A stretch of DNA of 64,000 bases from JARRNE01 sp963824085. Lineage in GTDB: Bacteria > Pseudomonadota > Gammaproteobacteria > Chromatiales > Chromatiaceae. The notes below the pieces were generated by a model. That model did no database searches. It saw only the letters and a list, made by a program, of their open reading frames with translations, and was not told the origin of the DNA. The position numbers and the translations under genes are program-made. Shown piece after piece: positions 27,564 through 36,098 of this stretch (position 1 is its first letter; every line of letters begins with the position of its first letter). The stretch lies in assembly GCA_963824085.1 (NCBI GenBank), contig CAWGNT010000026.1, positions 106,848 through 170,847 on the forward strand, in the 5' to 3' direction.

Positions 27564-29933
27564 CTACCGCCGACTCGCCGACGATCGGGTGCGGGAGGTC
27601 GTTGCCTGGGCACCCTTGAGGGCATCGTAGAAGGTGGAGATCTGCTGCTGCGAGGCCACCGCCGTCTCCGACTGGGCGATGCCGGCCAGGGTCGGCGATA
27701 CCGCCAGCCGCGTCGCGTCGCTGGAGCCGAGCACCAGTTGCCGGATCCGGTAGATGTCGGTCTGCACCTTGAGGAAGCCGTAGTCCACCACGTCATCGGC
27801 CCGGTCGGTGCGGTCGCTCAGGTAAGTGATGAAGCCCCTGAGTCCGCGCGCCGCGAGCTGGGCGCGCTCGTGGTTCGACAGTGTCGCCAGGGCACCTCCG
27901 GTGACCAGGCCCTGGATCGCTGCGCTTACGCCCGCATCCGGCGGCGCCGCGTTGCCGGGCGGTGGCATGACTAGGCCGAAGGCCGGCTCGAAAGGCGCCC
28001 ACAGTGCGTTGGGGGTGAGGAAATCCCAGGCGTAGTCGCCCTGCTCGACGGCACCGGCGGGCAGGGTGCGAGCGAACCACAGAGTTTCGTTGCCCGCGGC
28101 CAGGCCGCCGGTCGCGCCGTAGGCGGCACGGCCGTCGTAGAGGGTGAAGGACATGCCGTCGATGGCTTGGCCGGCGACGCCGACGGCGGCCGCCGGAACC
28201 TCCAGCCGCAGCCACTGGCCGGCGGTGGGCAGGTCGCCCGCGCGGTGGCGGGAGACGGTGCCGTCGGCGCCCAGCTCGATCAGGTTCTCCCCCCAGTAGG
28301 CCCGGTGCTCCCAGTCCCCGGCGTGCCATTGCAGCATCAGGGTCCGGGACGGATGGTCCGGGTCGAGGCAGACCCAGGCGTAGAGGGATTCCCCCGTGCC
28401 CGGCGTGAGGGTGGCGGTGGCGCCATCGAAGAAGTGCTGGTGGCGCCCGTTGGCGACCGCCGCCCGATGGCCGCCACCGGCCGGTGGCGGTCCCCAGGGG
28501 GCATAGCTTTCCGCCTCCAGGGCCAGGGGATCGTCCCCCGGTGCCGGGATCGCTGGCGGCGTCGCGTCGATCGCCTGGCGCAGCGCCGCCTCGGCCACCC
28601 GCAGGCCCTGGCGGCCACCGAGGGCGCGGCTGCGGTCCAACAGGTAGTCGTCCAGCGTCTGGCGGAACAGGGGGTCCAGGGTCTCGGTCAGCAGCAGCCG
28701 CGGTTCCCACGAGGCCTGGCTCACCGGCACCATCACCCGCAGTCGCTCGCCGAGGGAGAAGTCGAAGGGCGCAAGCGGGGCGGCGTCGTGCACCGCCAGG
28801 TCGAGCTGATCCAGAGGCACCGGCACCGCGTCGAGGTCGAAGCCTGCGGGGAAGAAGCCGCTCCGCAGGGTATCCAGGTCGAGGACATTGGTCGGCAGCA
28901 GGCCGCAGGGCGGCAGGCGAGCGAAGGATCGAGCCAAGGTGGCGGCGTCCGGCGCCGTGTCACCCAGGTCGGCGATTTGGCCCGCCAGCTGTTCGATGCG
29001 GGCCTGCCACATCGGTGCTAGGCGGGGGCTGGCCACCAGGTCGAGCAGGGGGCCGCCGCTGCGGAGGCAAAGGCGGCTGTCGCGGCCCCGGCCGCCGCTC
29101 CGGACCACTGCCGCCCGGTCGCTGAAGGCGGGCACGTAGGCGCTGTCTGTGCCGATCAGGGCGATCGGCACGCCGAATTCCTCCCACGGCAGGGTGGCCG
29201 CCGGGTCCGCCGCTTCGGCATCGAAGACGGCATACGCCAGCGCGTTGCGGAAGCCGGGCCCGGCGGTTGGCACCGCCGCCCAGTCCACGGGCCAGGCGTA
29301 CCAGAGCAGGCGGACGCAGTCGGCGAGGCGCCAGTCCTCGAAGCTGACGTTGCCCTCGGCGCAGCCGCAGCGGTCGCAGGGATCGTTGGGGTCGATTGGC
29401 GCGACGTCCACCGCTGCCGGCTGCAGCACCAGCACGCCGGCCGGCGGCAGGACGCCGGCGTGGTTCGTCAGCAGGTCGCCGAGGGCGGGGCCGATGGCCC
29501 GAGGCAACAAGGTGCCCGGGGTGGCCGCGTTGAGATTGTCGCCGTCGAACACACCCGGAGGCGCCACCACGGGCAGGCCGTAGAAGTCTACTTCGACACC
29601 CCGGGGAATGCGCAGGTCCTCGCCGCTGGCGGCCAGGCCGCGGCCGGCGGCGACCTGGAGCCTGACCGTCGGGCGGCCGGAGTCGCCGGCCGGGGTCACG
29701 GTGTAACCGGTTTCCAGGCCGTCCACCACCCCGGGCGTGAAGGCCTGGCCGCGCAGCACTACCTGCCCCGTGGCCCACTTGCTGCGGGCCTCCAAGGTCG
29801 GCGCGGTGAGCGCACGGCCGGCGAAGAGGTTGGGCCGGCGCATCCAGGTGACGGTCGCGGTGGCCGCGTCGGCGGGCCACAGGTCGACAACCTGCTCCCC
29901 GCCCAGCGGGGTCGTGATCGGCGAAATGCTCAC
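27564..29933 (-). CDS. Large eCIS accessory protein, probable baseplate-periphery or fibre component
   Basis: The 789-residue frame ends at 27564, but its last 13 or so residues look out of frame; natural coding appears to shift at about 27605 (DLPHPIVGESA...). The N-terminus carries the module shared with the next two genes upstream: NLFAGRALTAP, GVVDGLETG, then IPRGVEV. Two cysteine-rich bits (DPCDRCGCAEG) may bind metal. Around residues 480-620 a lectin/concanavalin-like beta-sandwich is suggested (SYAPWGPPPAG, SLYAWVCLDPDHPSRTLMLQWHAGDWEHRAYWG), which would suit target or glycan binding. Position among baseplate genes supports a surface-exposed structural role. Confidence 0.7.
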   Translation of the reverse strand: MSISPITTPLGGEQVVDLWPADAATATVTWMRRPNLFAGRALTAPTLEARSKWATGQVVLRGQAFTPGVVDGLETGYTVTPAGDSGRPTVRLQVAAGRGLAASGEDLRIPRGVEVDFYGLPVVAPPGVFDGDNLNAATPGTLLPRAIGPALGDLLTNHAGVLPPAGVLVLQPAAVDVAPIDPNDPCDRCGCAEGNVSFEDWRLADCVRLLWYAWPVDWAAVPTAGPGFRNALAYAVFDAEAADPAATLPWEEFGVPIALIGTDSAYVPAFSDRAAVVRSGGRGRDSRLCLRSGGPLLDLVASPRLAPMWQARIEQLAGQIADLGDTAPDAATLARSFARLPPCGLLPTNVLDLDTLRSGFFPAGFDLDAVPVPLDQLDLAVHDAAPLAPFDFSLGERLRVMVPVSQASWEPRLLLTETLDPLFRQTLDDYLLDRSRALGGRQGLRVAEAALRQAIDATPPAIPAPGDDPLALEAESYAPWGPPPAGGGHRAAVANGRHQHFFDGATATLTPGTGESLYAWVCLDPDHPSRTLMLQWHAGDWEHRAYWGENLIELGADGTVSRHRAGDLPTAGQWLRLEVPAAAVGVAGQAIDGMSFTLYDGRAAYGATGGLAAGNETLWFARTLPAGAVEQGDYAWDFLTPNALWAPFEPAFGLVMPPPGNAAPPDAGVSAAIQGLVTGGALATLSNHERAQLAARGLRGFITYLSDRTDRADDVVDYGFLKVQTDIYRIRQLVLGSSDATRLAVSPTLAGIAQSETAVASQQQISTFYDALKGAQATTSRTRSSASRR

Positions 29934-29971
29934 GTTCGTGGTCCTCGTTCAGGAGATGGCCGGGATGCCGC

Positions 29972-31783
29972 TCAGCCGCCGCCCCCGGGCCGAGTCGGTG
30001 ACAACGGCGACCGCGCCACGACGTCGGGTGACAGAGTCTTGGCCAGCTGCGGCACCTTGCGCGCCGGAGCCACGGCAGCGGCCTTATCGAGGGCCTTCCA
30101 GTCGCTGCTGGTCGCGAGCTTCTGCAGTGCCGCGGCGTCGCTGGCGACGCTGGTGTCGGCCTCCATGCGGGTGAGGCCGGCGCCGGCGCCCGCGGCGGTG
30201 ACAGCGGCTGCCGCTCGGAGGGCGCCGGCCTGGTCCAGGGTAGCGGTGCTGTTGAGCTGGGATAGGGCGGCCGCGGTGAGGGTCGGCGAGGCGGCGAAGC
30301 GCGGCGACGCCAGCAGGTTGTTGACCTCCAGCCGTGCCGCGGGAGTCGCCCGTTCGAGGAGGGCGCTGAGGTTGGTGCCAAGGCCGAGGCTGCCGAGACG
30401 GTCGGCGACAGTTCCGCTGTTGTCGGCCCCGGCGAAGCGCACGGCGGCGCCGCTAAGGTCCTCGCGGTAGGGGATGTTGCGCCGGCGCACGTACCACAGG
30501 GTGGGCAGCTGGGCCAGCCGCTGCCATTCGGCGTCCGACGGGCTGGTGGGGTCGAGGGGCACGACGACCGGCCGCGGCAGGCGAAGACGCTGGAGGATCT
30601 CCAGAGGCTTGCGCGCGGCGACCAGGTTGGGGGCGGCGGGGAGGATCGCCCGTCTCAGGGTCTGCAGCCGGGCGACCACGGCGCGCCATTCGTTGCGTGG
30701 CACCGGCGCCAGCAGCAGCACCGCGGTGGAGGTTAGGCTGTCGTCGGTAGCGGCCAGGTCTATGCCGGGCAGGGCCAGGGACTCATCTACCAAGGCCGGT
30801 AGCTCGTCGTCGGGGATGATGGCGAGCTCGATGTCGATGCTCGCAGGGAAGTAGCTCTGGGTGAAGTCGTTGGGGTCTATGGCCCCTGGCGGCAGCGGCC
30901 CGGCCGGCGGCAGGGCCGGAAAATGGCTGGCGGCGGGGAAGCTGCGACTGCCGGCGGCCTGTACCACCTCGGCCAGGTGGCCCTGGTGCTGCAGCACGTG
31001 GGCCAGCCGCAGCGCGCGCGGGGCGAATCCCAGGCCCGGCAGGTCACCGCGGTCGGCGCCGAGCTCGCGGCGGACCATCGGCGCGTCGATCCAGGCCAGG
31101 CTGTTGTTGGCCAGGGCGATCATGGCCAGGGGCAGGACGTTGGCCGAGAGACCGCGGTCTAGGCCGCCCACGAAGATGGCCCGGGCGGCCTGGCCGCGGC
31201 GGGCTTCGAGGGAATCGCTGCTGCCGTCCTCGGGCCAGGGGATCAGCACGATGGCGGCGGCCTCGATGATGTCGCCATCCTCCACCGTGCGCTGGCCGGT
31301 GATCGAGGTAGGGTAGGCGCCGATCGGGTTGGCGGTGAACTCCACTGGCCGCAGGGCGAGGACAAACAGGCCGGCGCGGCTGCGAGCTGGCGGCAGGGGC
31401 AGGCGCCCGAGGCCGAACTTGGCGGTGTATCGCTCGGCGCGGGGGATGTCGGCCAGATTCACGGTGACCTCGGTCTGCAGCAGCACCAGCTCGCCGGCCG
31501 GCGTGACGCCATGGCCGGCGCCGATGACCAGGGTCTGGGGGCTGCCGCCGTCCGCCACCTGCAGCCCGTCGGCGACGCCGCTGCCGGCGTCCCGTCCGAG
31601 GTCGGCCTCGCGGTTGAGGAAGTAGTTTTGCTCGCGGACGAGGTCGCGGGCGGCGAGAAAACGGCCGTCGAACCAGCGCGGCCGTTGCCGCCGGTCGTCC
31701 TCTACCAGCACGCCGGCCTGGCGCAGGGCGGTCACGTCTTCCGGCGCGATGCGTTCGCGGTTGCTTCCCTGGGTCAAGTTCAT
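29972..31783 (-). CDS. eCIS accessory protein with N-terminal FxGR...ARD...GL module (603 aa)
   Basis: 603 residues, intact. The N-terminal module (about residues 37-75) reads WFDGRFLAARDLVREQNYFLNR then GSGVADGLQV and VTPAGELVLL, the same arrangement as in the two neighbouring proteins. A similar module is known to me from baseplate-associated proteins of phage-tail-like particles. The middle is beta-rich, with RPVEFTANPIGAYPTSITGQRTVEDGD and several Asp/Pro loops. The last 150 residues are Ala/Leu/Ser rich and helical. It lies 22 bp after the 308-aa gene. The function is unproven; a baseplate-edge or fibre-attachment protein is my inference. Confidence 0.7.
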   Translation of the reverse strand: MNLTQGSNRERIAPEDVTALRQAGVLVEDDRRQRPRWFDGRFLAARDLVREQNYFLNREADLGRDAGSGVADGLQVADGGSPQTLVIGAGHGVTPAGELVLLQTEVTVNLADIPRAERYTAKFGLGRLPLPPARSRAGLFVLALRPVEFTANPIGAYPTSITGQRTVEDGDIIEAAAIVLIPWPEDGSSDSLEARRGQAARAIFVGGLDRGLSANVLPLAMIALANNSLAWIDAPMVRRELGADRGDLPGLGFAPRALRLAHVLQHQGHLAEVVQAAGSRSFPAASHFPALPPAGPLPPGAIDPNDFTQSYFPASIDIELAIIPDDELPALVDESLALPGIDLAATDDSLTSTAVLLLAPVPRNEWRAVVARLQTLRRAILPAAPNLVAARKPLEILQRLRLPRPVVVPLDPTSPSDAEWQRLAQLPTLWYVRRRNIPYREDLSGAAVRFAGADNSGTVADRLGSLGLGTNLSALLERATPAARLEVNNLLASPRFAASPTLTAAALSQLNSTATLDQAGALRAAAAVTAAGAGAGLTRMEADTSVASDAAALQKLATSSDWKALDKAAAVAPARKVPQLAKTLSPDVVARSPLSPTRPGGGG

Positions 31784-31805
31784 GGCGGTCTCCGGTCGGG
31801 TGGTT

Positions 31806-32732
31806 TCAGATGCCGAGCCAGCGCTGCAGTAGCGCCACCGCGGGAACGAAGTGGCGGCCCCAGTTGTCGACGAGCACGCCGTCGCCTTGCCGTTCGGGCG
31901 GGTCGTCGGCGGTCACCGGCAGGACCACGCGGGCGAGGAAGAGGGCGGTCGGGTCCAGGTTCGGCGGATGTTCGGGCGCGGGCGCGAGCGAGCCCTGCTG
32001 GCCGCTGCGGCCGCTGGCGCTCCAGGCGCCGAGGACGGCGTCCTGCAGGGCGGCGCGCCGGGCGTCGGCGTCGGCGATGGCCGCCAGATCCGGGCCCGGG
32101 TCGGGCAGGCCGTCGAAGGCGTCATCCAGCCCTTCGCGGGCGATCAGCAGCAGCTCGTAGGCGTCGCGCAGGCGGGAGGTGGCGACGGCGTCCAGGGCGT
32201 CGTAGGGGCCGTTGGCAAAGCTCGGAGTTAGCCCCTCCTCGCAGGCGACGAAGCGCAGGAAGACGTCGGCCACGACGCCGCGGGCCGGGATCGCCGGGAC
32301 GTCGCCGCTGCCGGCGGCGGCTGCGAGGCGCGCGCTGAGGAAGCGGTTCAGGTTGTCGTAGGCGGCGCGCCGCAGGGTGTCGCCGCCGTCGCCGGCGACG
32401 CTGGCATCCCACCAGCGCTGCAGACGCAGGCAGGCCGGACGGGGGACTTCCACCAGGCGGCCGAGGCGGTCCACGGCGACGCCGGGCGCGACCCGGACCT
32501 CCTCGGGGGTGTCGCTGGCGGTATCGGCGGCTTGGTGGGAGACGGCGAGGCCGGCCAGGGTGCCGCCGCCGGAGAGGAAGGCGACGGCCTGGGCCAGGCG
32601 GCCCCGGTGATAGGTCTGCTCGTCGCCGAAGTCCCGAGCGTCGAGGAGCATGCCCGTGGCGTAGAAGGGGCGCGCAGGCAGGGGCCTGGCGTACAGCGGA
32701 TCGGCGTCGGGTAGGCGTTGGGCGGCGCTCAT
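31806..32732 (-). CDS. eCIS accessory protein with N-terminal FxG...ARD...GL module (308 aa)
   Basis: 308 residues; the start overlaps the preceding small gene by 4 bp (ATGA). Residues about 22-64 read FYATGMLLDARDFGDEQTYHRGR, then GGGTLAGLAV, followed by VRVAPGVAVDRLGRLVEVPRPACL, the shortest version of the module shared with the 603-aa and 789-aa proteins. The rest is mixed alpha/beta ending in WGRHFVPAVALLQRWLGI. There is no membrane segment. Three consecutive genes with the same N-terminal module suggest a hetero-oligomeric sub-assembly on the baseplate. Confidence 0.72.
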   Translation of the reverse strand: MSAAQRLPDADPLYARPLPARPFYATGMLLDARDFGDEQTYHRGRLAQAVAFLSGGGTLAGLAVSHQAADTASDTPEEVRVAPGVAVDRLGRLVEVPRPACLRLQRWWDASVAGDGGDTLRRAAYDNLNRFLSARLAAAAGSGDVPAIPARGVVADVFLRFVACEEGLTPSFANGPYDALDAVATSRLRDAYELLLIAREGLDDAFDGLPDPGPDLAAIADADARRAALQDAVLGAWSASGRSGQQGSLAPAPEHPPNLDPTALFLARVVLPVTADDPPERQGDGVLVDNWGRHFVPAVALLQRWLGI

Positions 32733-33022
32733 GACGGCGTTCTCCGGGGCGAGACGGGAGTCGGGGTGGTAATAATGGGGCTGACCACAGGGCGGACAGG
32801 GGTGACCGGCGGCGCCGGTGTGGGCACGGGCCTGGTGGGCCGCTCCGGGTTCACGATCACCCGGCGTTGCACCGTCACCGTCACCAGGCTGGGCTTGCTG
32901 CGCAGCCCGCTGTCGTCGACGACCTCGAGCTGGAAGCGGTGGTCGCCCACGGCCAGTCCCGCGTCCACCGTGATGGTGGGCGTGCGGGTGGTGACCGGCT
33001 TGTCGACCGTGAAGGCGGCCAT
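32729..33022 (-). CDS. Small beta-sandwich protein, paralogue of the next gene upstream
   Basis: 97 residues from ATG 33022, chosen because MAAFTVDKPVTTRTPTITV lines up with MAEFVLNKDIATTTPAVEV of the neighbour; a TTG at 33037 is possible. The core VGDHRFQLEVVDDSGLRSKP matches VGRQRFQLVVVDDSGNKSAA of the paralogue, an Ig/cadherin-like strand pattern. The C-terminal third is a Pro/Thr/Val linker, unlike the paralogue. The stop overlaps the 308-aa gene. Probably a baseplate or fibre decoration protein. Confidence 0.7.
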   Translation of the reverse strand: MAAFTVDKPVTTRTPTITVDAGLAVGDHRFQLEVVDDSGLRSKPSLVTVTVQRRVIVNPERPTRPVPTPAPPVTPVRPVVSPIITTPTPVSPRRTPS

Positions 33023-33029
33023 GGCGGTA

Positions 33030-33347
33030 TCAGCCAATAGGACCGCCGAGGTAAGTCCACACGTACTGGACCACCTTGCCGCCGCCAGCGTCGAAGGATT
33101 TGCTGCCGTCTAGGTTGAAGCTGGTGCCGAACGCCACGGTCCTCGGCGCATTGAGGACAGCGGTCGGCGCCGTGGTGTCGGCGATGATCACCTCGACCAC
33201 GTCGGCCGCCGACTTGTTGCCGGAGTCGTCCACCACGACGAGCTGGAAGCGCTGGCGGCCCACGGGCAACGGCTTGTCGGGGCTGAGGGTGACCTCGACC
33301 GCTGGGGTCGTGGTGGCGATGTCCTTGTTGAGCACGAATTCGGCCAT
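33030..33347 (-). CDS. Small beta-sandwich protein with PKD-like end
   Basis: 105 residues. The first half is the Ig-like unit shared with the downstream paralogue. The second half, RTVAFGTSFNLDGSKSFDAGG then VVQYVW, is a PKD-like strand pattern also found at the very C-terminus of the tail-protein-I gene product upstream (WGTSFTLDGSRSFAAPG then SRYVW). This shared module suggests the two proteins derive from one another or dock in the same way. The gene begins 24 bp after the tail-I stop. Confidence 0.72.
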   Translation of the reverse strand: MAEFVLNKDIATTTPAVEVTLSPDKPLPVGRQRFQLVVVDDSGNKSAADVVEVIIADTTAPTAVLNAPRTVAFGTSFNLDGSKSFDAGGGKVVQYVWTYLGGPIG

Positions 33348-33371
33348 TGCGGTTCTCCTTGATGGAGCGGT

Positions 33372-36098
33372 TCAGGGTTGCGGCAGGCGCCGCCAGACGT
33401 AGCGGCTCAGGCTGTGGCCGGGGGCCGCGAAGGAGCGGCTGCCGTCCAGCGTGAACGAGGTGCCCCAGGGGGCCGCGAAGCCGTCGCCGGCGTCGGCGGT
33501 GGGCGGCACCGGCGGCGGCGCGGCGCCGGCCAGCCTGGGGTCGAGGGAGGCAGGGCCGGTCACGTAGTCACGGCCGAGGGTGCTGGCGTCGACCCGGGCC
33601 GGCTGCGACGTCCGCGGCGGGCCGAGGTAGGTGTCGCTACCGATCAGGCTGGCGATGCCCACCAGGAACGGCCAATCGGCGGTGAGTACCCGGGTCAGCA
33701 CATGGGCCGGCGCCTCCAGCTCCACCACCCGGCGCAGCAGGCCCAGGTCCTGGGGTGTCACCGCCTGGTGCACCAGCACCGTCGCCCGGTTCGCGAGGCG
33801 GTCGAGGAAGTCGCTGACCTGACGGTTCTCCTCGGCGCTGGCCACCTCGCTGCGGAACAGGGCCAACAGCTCGACACCAGCCTTCTCGCCGAGCGTCAGG
33901 GTGTCGCCGATCACCGAGTTGCCGCTGACCACCAGGCCAGGGAGGAGCGGATCGTTCTCGTCGTTGAGATCCACCCCGAGCAGGGTCGCGAGGATGCGGC
34001 GCAGGCGGTAATCCTCGAGGACGACGATGGCGCCGCTAGAGACGCCGCCGCCGCTGGCGATGTCCAGGGCCAGCTGCAGTCCGGCCCGGGTGCCGTGCAG
34101 CCGTGCCAGGTAGGGCGCCGCGGCGAGCCAGGCCCGCCGCCGTGCCGCGGGCAGGGCCGGGTCGAAGGCGACGCCGATCCAGCTGCCGAGCCAGTCAAGG
34201 TCGGCCTCGGGCGACACCGTCGGGTGGCTCAGCAGGTGGGCGGACGCGATGCCGTCCTCGAGGGGCGTCAGCAGACCCTCGAAGTTGTCCAACAGGCGTT
34301 CGAGGAAGTCGGCCGGCGTCGCCTGGGGGCGGTAGATGTCGATGCCGGCCGGGGTGACCTGCAGCCGCCAAGCGCGGCCGCCGCCGACTTCACGCAGCAG
34401 CCAGCGCTGGCCGGTGGCTTCGGCGGTCACCGTCGCCACCTCGCTGACGTCGATGCCCGCCACGCGCAGGCGGGCGCGCAGGGCGGCGTCCGGGTTGCCG
34501 CCGGCGTCCAAGGCGGCGGCGAAGCCGGCGTCGATGGTGCCCACCGCTACGCCGGGCAGGGCGGCCGGGGCGCCGAACAGGGTTTCGCGGTAGAGCCGCG
34601 GCAGGTACTGGTCGCGGTAGGAGAAGCGGCTGGCGTAGGCGCGCAGGGCGGCGATCCGAGGCCCGCTGCGGCCGTCGCCGGTGAGGGTGACCCGCACCCA
34701 CAGGTAGCGGCCGGTGAGCGCCCGCACCCGGCGCCGGGCGTCCTGGATCAGCACCGACAGCAGGCCGGCCTTGCCGGGCTCGTGGTCCCAGGGGCCGAGG
34801 CCCGGGTGGTTCGGCAGCTCGGAGGGCGCGTGCTCCCAGGCCGCTCGCGGCGTCTGGGGTTCGTTGTCCACCGCCGGTTCGCCGAAGCGGTGGGGCAGCC
34901 AGGCGGCGGTGTCGGTGGCATCCGGGGGGGTCGGCTCGGCGGTGGCGGCGAGCCAGGCGACGAAGCCGGTGCCGGCGGGGAGCTGGGCCTCCGCGTAGAG
35001 GCGGTGCCAGACCGTCGTCTGGGAACCGCTGTCGAGCAGGTAGGGGGCGCCGGTGCCGAAGTTGGCGGCCTCGCCGCTGCGCGCCAGGTTGGCGATGGAG
35101 AGCCGGTAGAGGGGCGCGGTGCCGCGCACGCCGTCGGCGATGGCCACGGGGTAGCGGGGCGGCGACTCGAGGTGGTGGGCGAAGGATTCCTCTTCGGCAT
35201 CGGCGGCGAGCGGGTAGACGTCGCCGCTGGGCAGCACCGTGCCGTTCGTATCGGCGGCGGCCGGGTCGAAGGCCGGCGCGTCGCGGCGGTCTGGCATGCG
35301 CACGGCGATGCGGCCGCCGTCGAGCCAGGCCAGGGAATAGGCATAGCGGGCACCGGCGAGGTCGAGAGCCGGCTGCAGGCGTTCGGCGACGGTGTCCACC
35401 GGCCGTAGCCGGGCGTTGCCGTCACCGGCCCAGGCGAGCAGCGCGAGGGTGCCGTCGGCGGCGCAGGCCAGGGCCACCGGCCGCTCGCCGGACGGCCAGC
35501 CGAGGTCGGGAAGGAGGCGCAGAGTCGGCGGGTGGCAGTTCTCCGGTTCGGGGCGAAAAACGGTGCCGGCGTAGTCCACAAAAGGGCCGAGTGCTAGGGG
35601 GGCGCCGGTGAGGCGGGCGAGGCGGCCGCCGGCCCGCTCCAGCAGCCACACCCCGCCGGCCGGTGCGGGGGCGACGCGCCAGGGTATGAAACCGGCGGTG
35701 GGCACCGTGACGTCGGCCCAGCGGCCGCGCAGGTCGTGCATGACGACGCTGTCGGCGAGGGCGCAGTAGAGGATACCGTCAAAGCCAACGGCCAGGTCGG
35801 TCGGGGCTGTCGCCAGGGGCAGGGTGACGGCCTCGCCGGGCAGGTGGCTGCGGCTGACGACGGCGTTTGCCGAGGGTTCCCAGCGGGCGACGGCGCCGCT
35901 GCCGTCCAGCGCCCGAGGCACCGCCTCGAGAGCGGCGTTGGCGGCGGCGAAGGCGGCGGTCGGGTCGCCCGGCGGCGGCAGGGTGCGCTCGCTGGCCAGG
36001 CACAGCACGCGGCAGCCCGCGTCCCAGCGCGCGCGGGTGTCGGAGCGCCAGTGCGCGGCGTCTCCCAGCAGCCAGAAGCGCAGGCCGTTGGTGTCCAT
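33372..36098 (-). CDS. Tail protein I-like baseplate protein with N-terminal propeller-like region and C-terminal PKD-like tail
   Basis: 908 residues from ATG 36098, which overlaps the upstream stop by one base (TGATG). The first 350 or so residues contain propeller-like repeats (VARWEPSANAVVSR, DLAVGFDGILYCALAD, GGVWLLERAGGRLARLTG, ALACAADGTLALLAWAG). The C-terminal third has the P2 gpI-like core: LERLLDNFEGLLTPLEDGIAS, WLGSWIGVAFDPALPAARRRAWL and ARLHGTRAGLQLALD. A PKD-like segment closes the protein. gpI/Afp12-type proteins link baseplate and fibres. This extended form is typical of non-phage contractile systems. Confidence 0.88.
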   Translation of the reverse strand: MDTNGLRFWLLGDAAHWRSDTRARWDAGCRVLCLASERTLPPPGDPTAAFAAANAALEAVPRALDGSGAVARWEPSANAVVSRSHLPGEAVTLPLATAPTDLAVGFDGILYCALADSVVMHDLRGRWADVTVPTAGFIPWRVAPAPAGGVWLLERAGGRLARLTGAPLALGPFVDYAGTVFRPEPENCHPPTLRLLPDLGWPSGERPVALACAADGTLALLAWAGDGNARLRPVDTVAERLQPALDLAGARYAYSLAWLDGGRIAVRMPDRRDAPAFDPAAADTNGTVLPSGDVYPLAADAEEESFAHHLESPPRYPVAIADGVRGTAPLYRLSIANLARSGEAANFGTGAPYLLDSGSQTTVWHRLYAEAQLPAGTGFVAWLAATAEPTPPDATDTAAWLPHRFGEPAVDNEPQTPRAAWEHAPSELPNHPGLGPWDHEPGKAGLLSVLIQDARRRVRALTGRYLWVRVTLTGDGRSGPRIAALRAYASRFSYRDQYLPRLYRETLFGAPAALPGVAVGTIDAGFAAALDAGGNPDAALRARLRVAGIDVSEVATVTAEATGQRWLLREVGGGRAWRLQVTPAGIDIYRPQATPADFLERLLDNFEGLLTPLEDGIASAHLLSHPTVSPEADLDWLGSWIGVAFDPALPAARRRAWLAAAPYLARLHGTRAGLQLALDIASGGGVSSGAIVVLEDYRLRRILATLLGVDLNDENDPLLPGLVVSGNSVIGDTLTLGEKAGVELLALFRSEVASAEENRQVSDFLDRLANRATVLVHQAVTPQDLGLLRRVVELEAPAHVLTRVLTADWPFLVGIASLIGSDTYLGPPRTSQPARVDASTLGRDYVTGPASLDPRLAGAAPPPVPPTADAGDGFAAPWGTSFTLDGSRSFAAPGHSLSRYVWRRLPQP

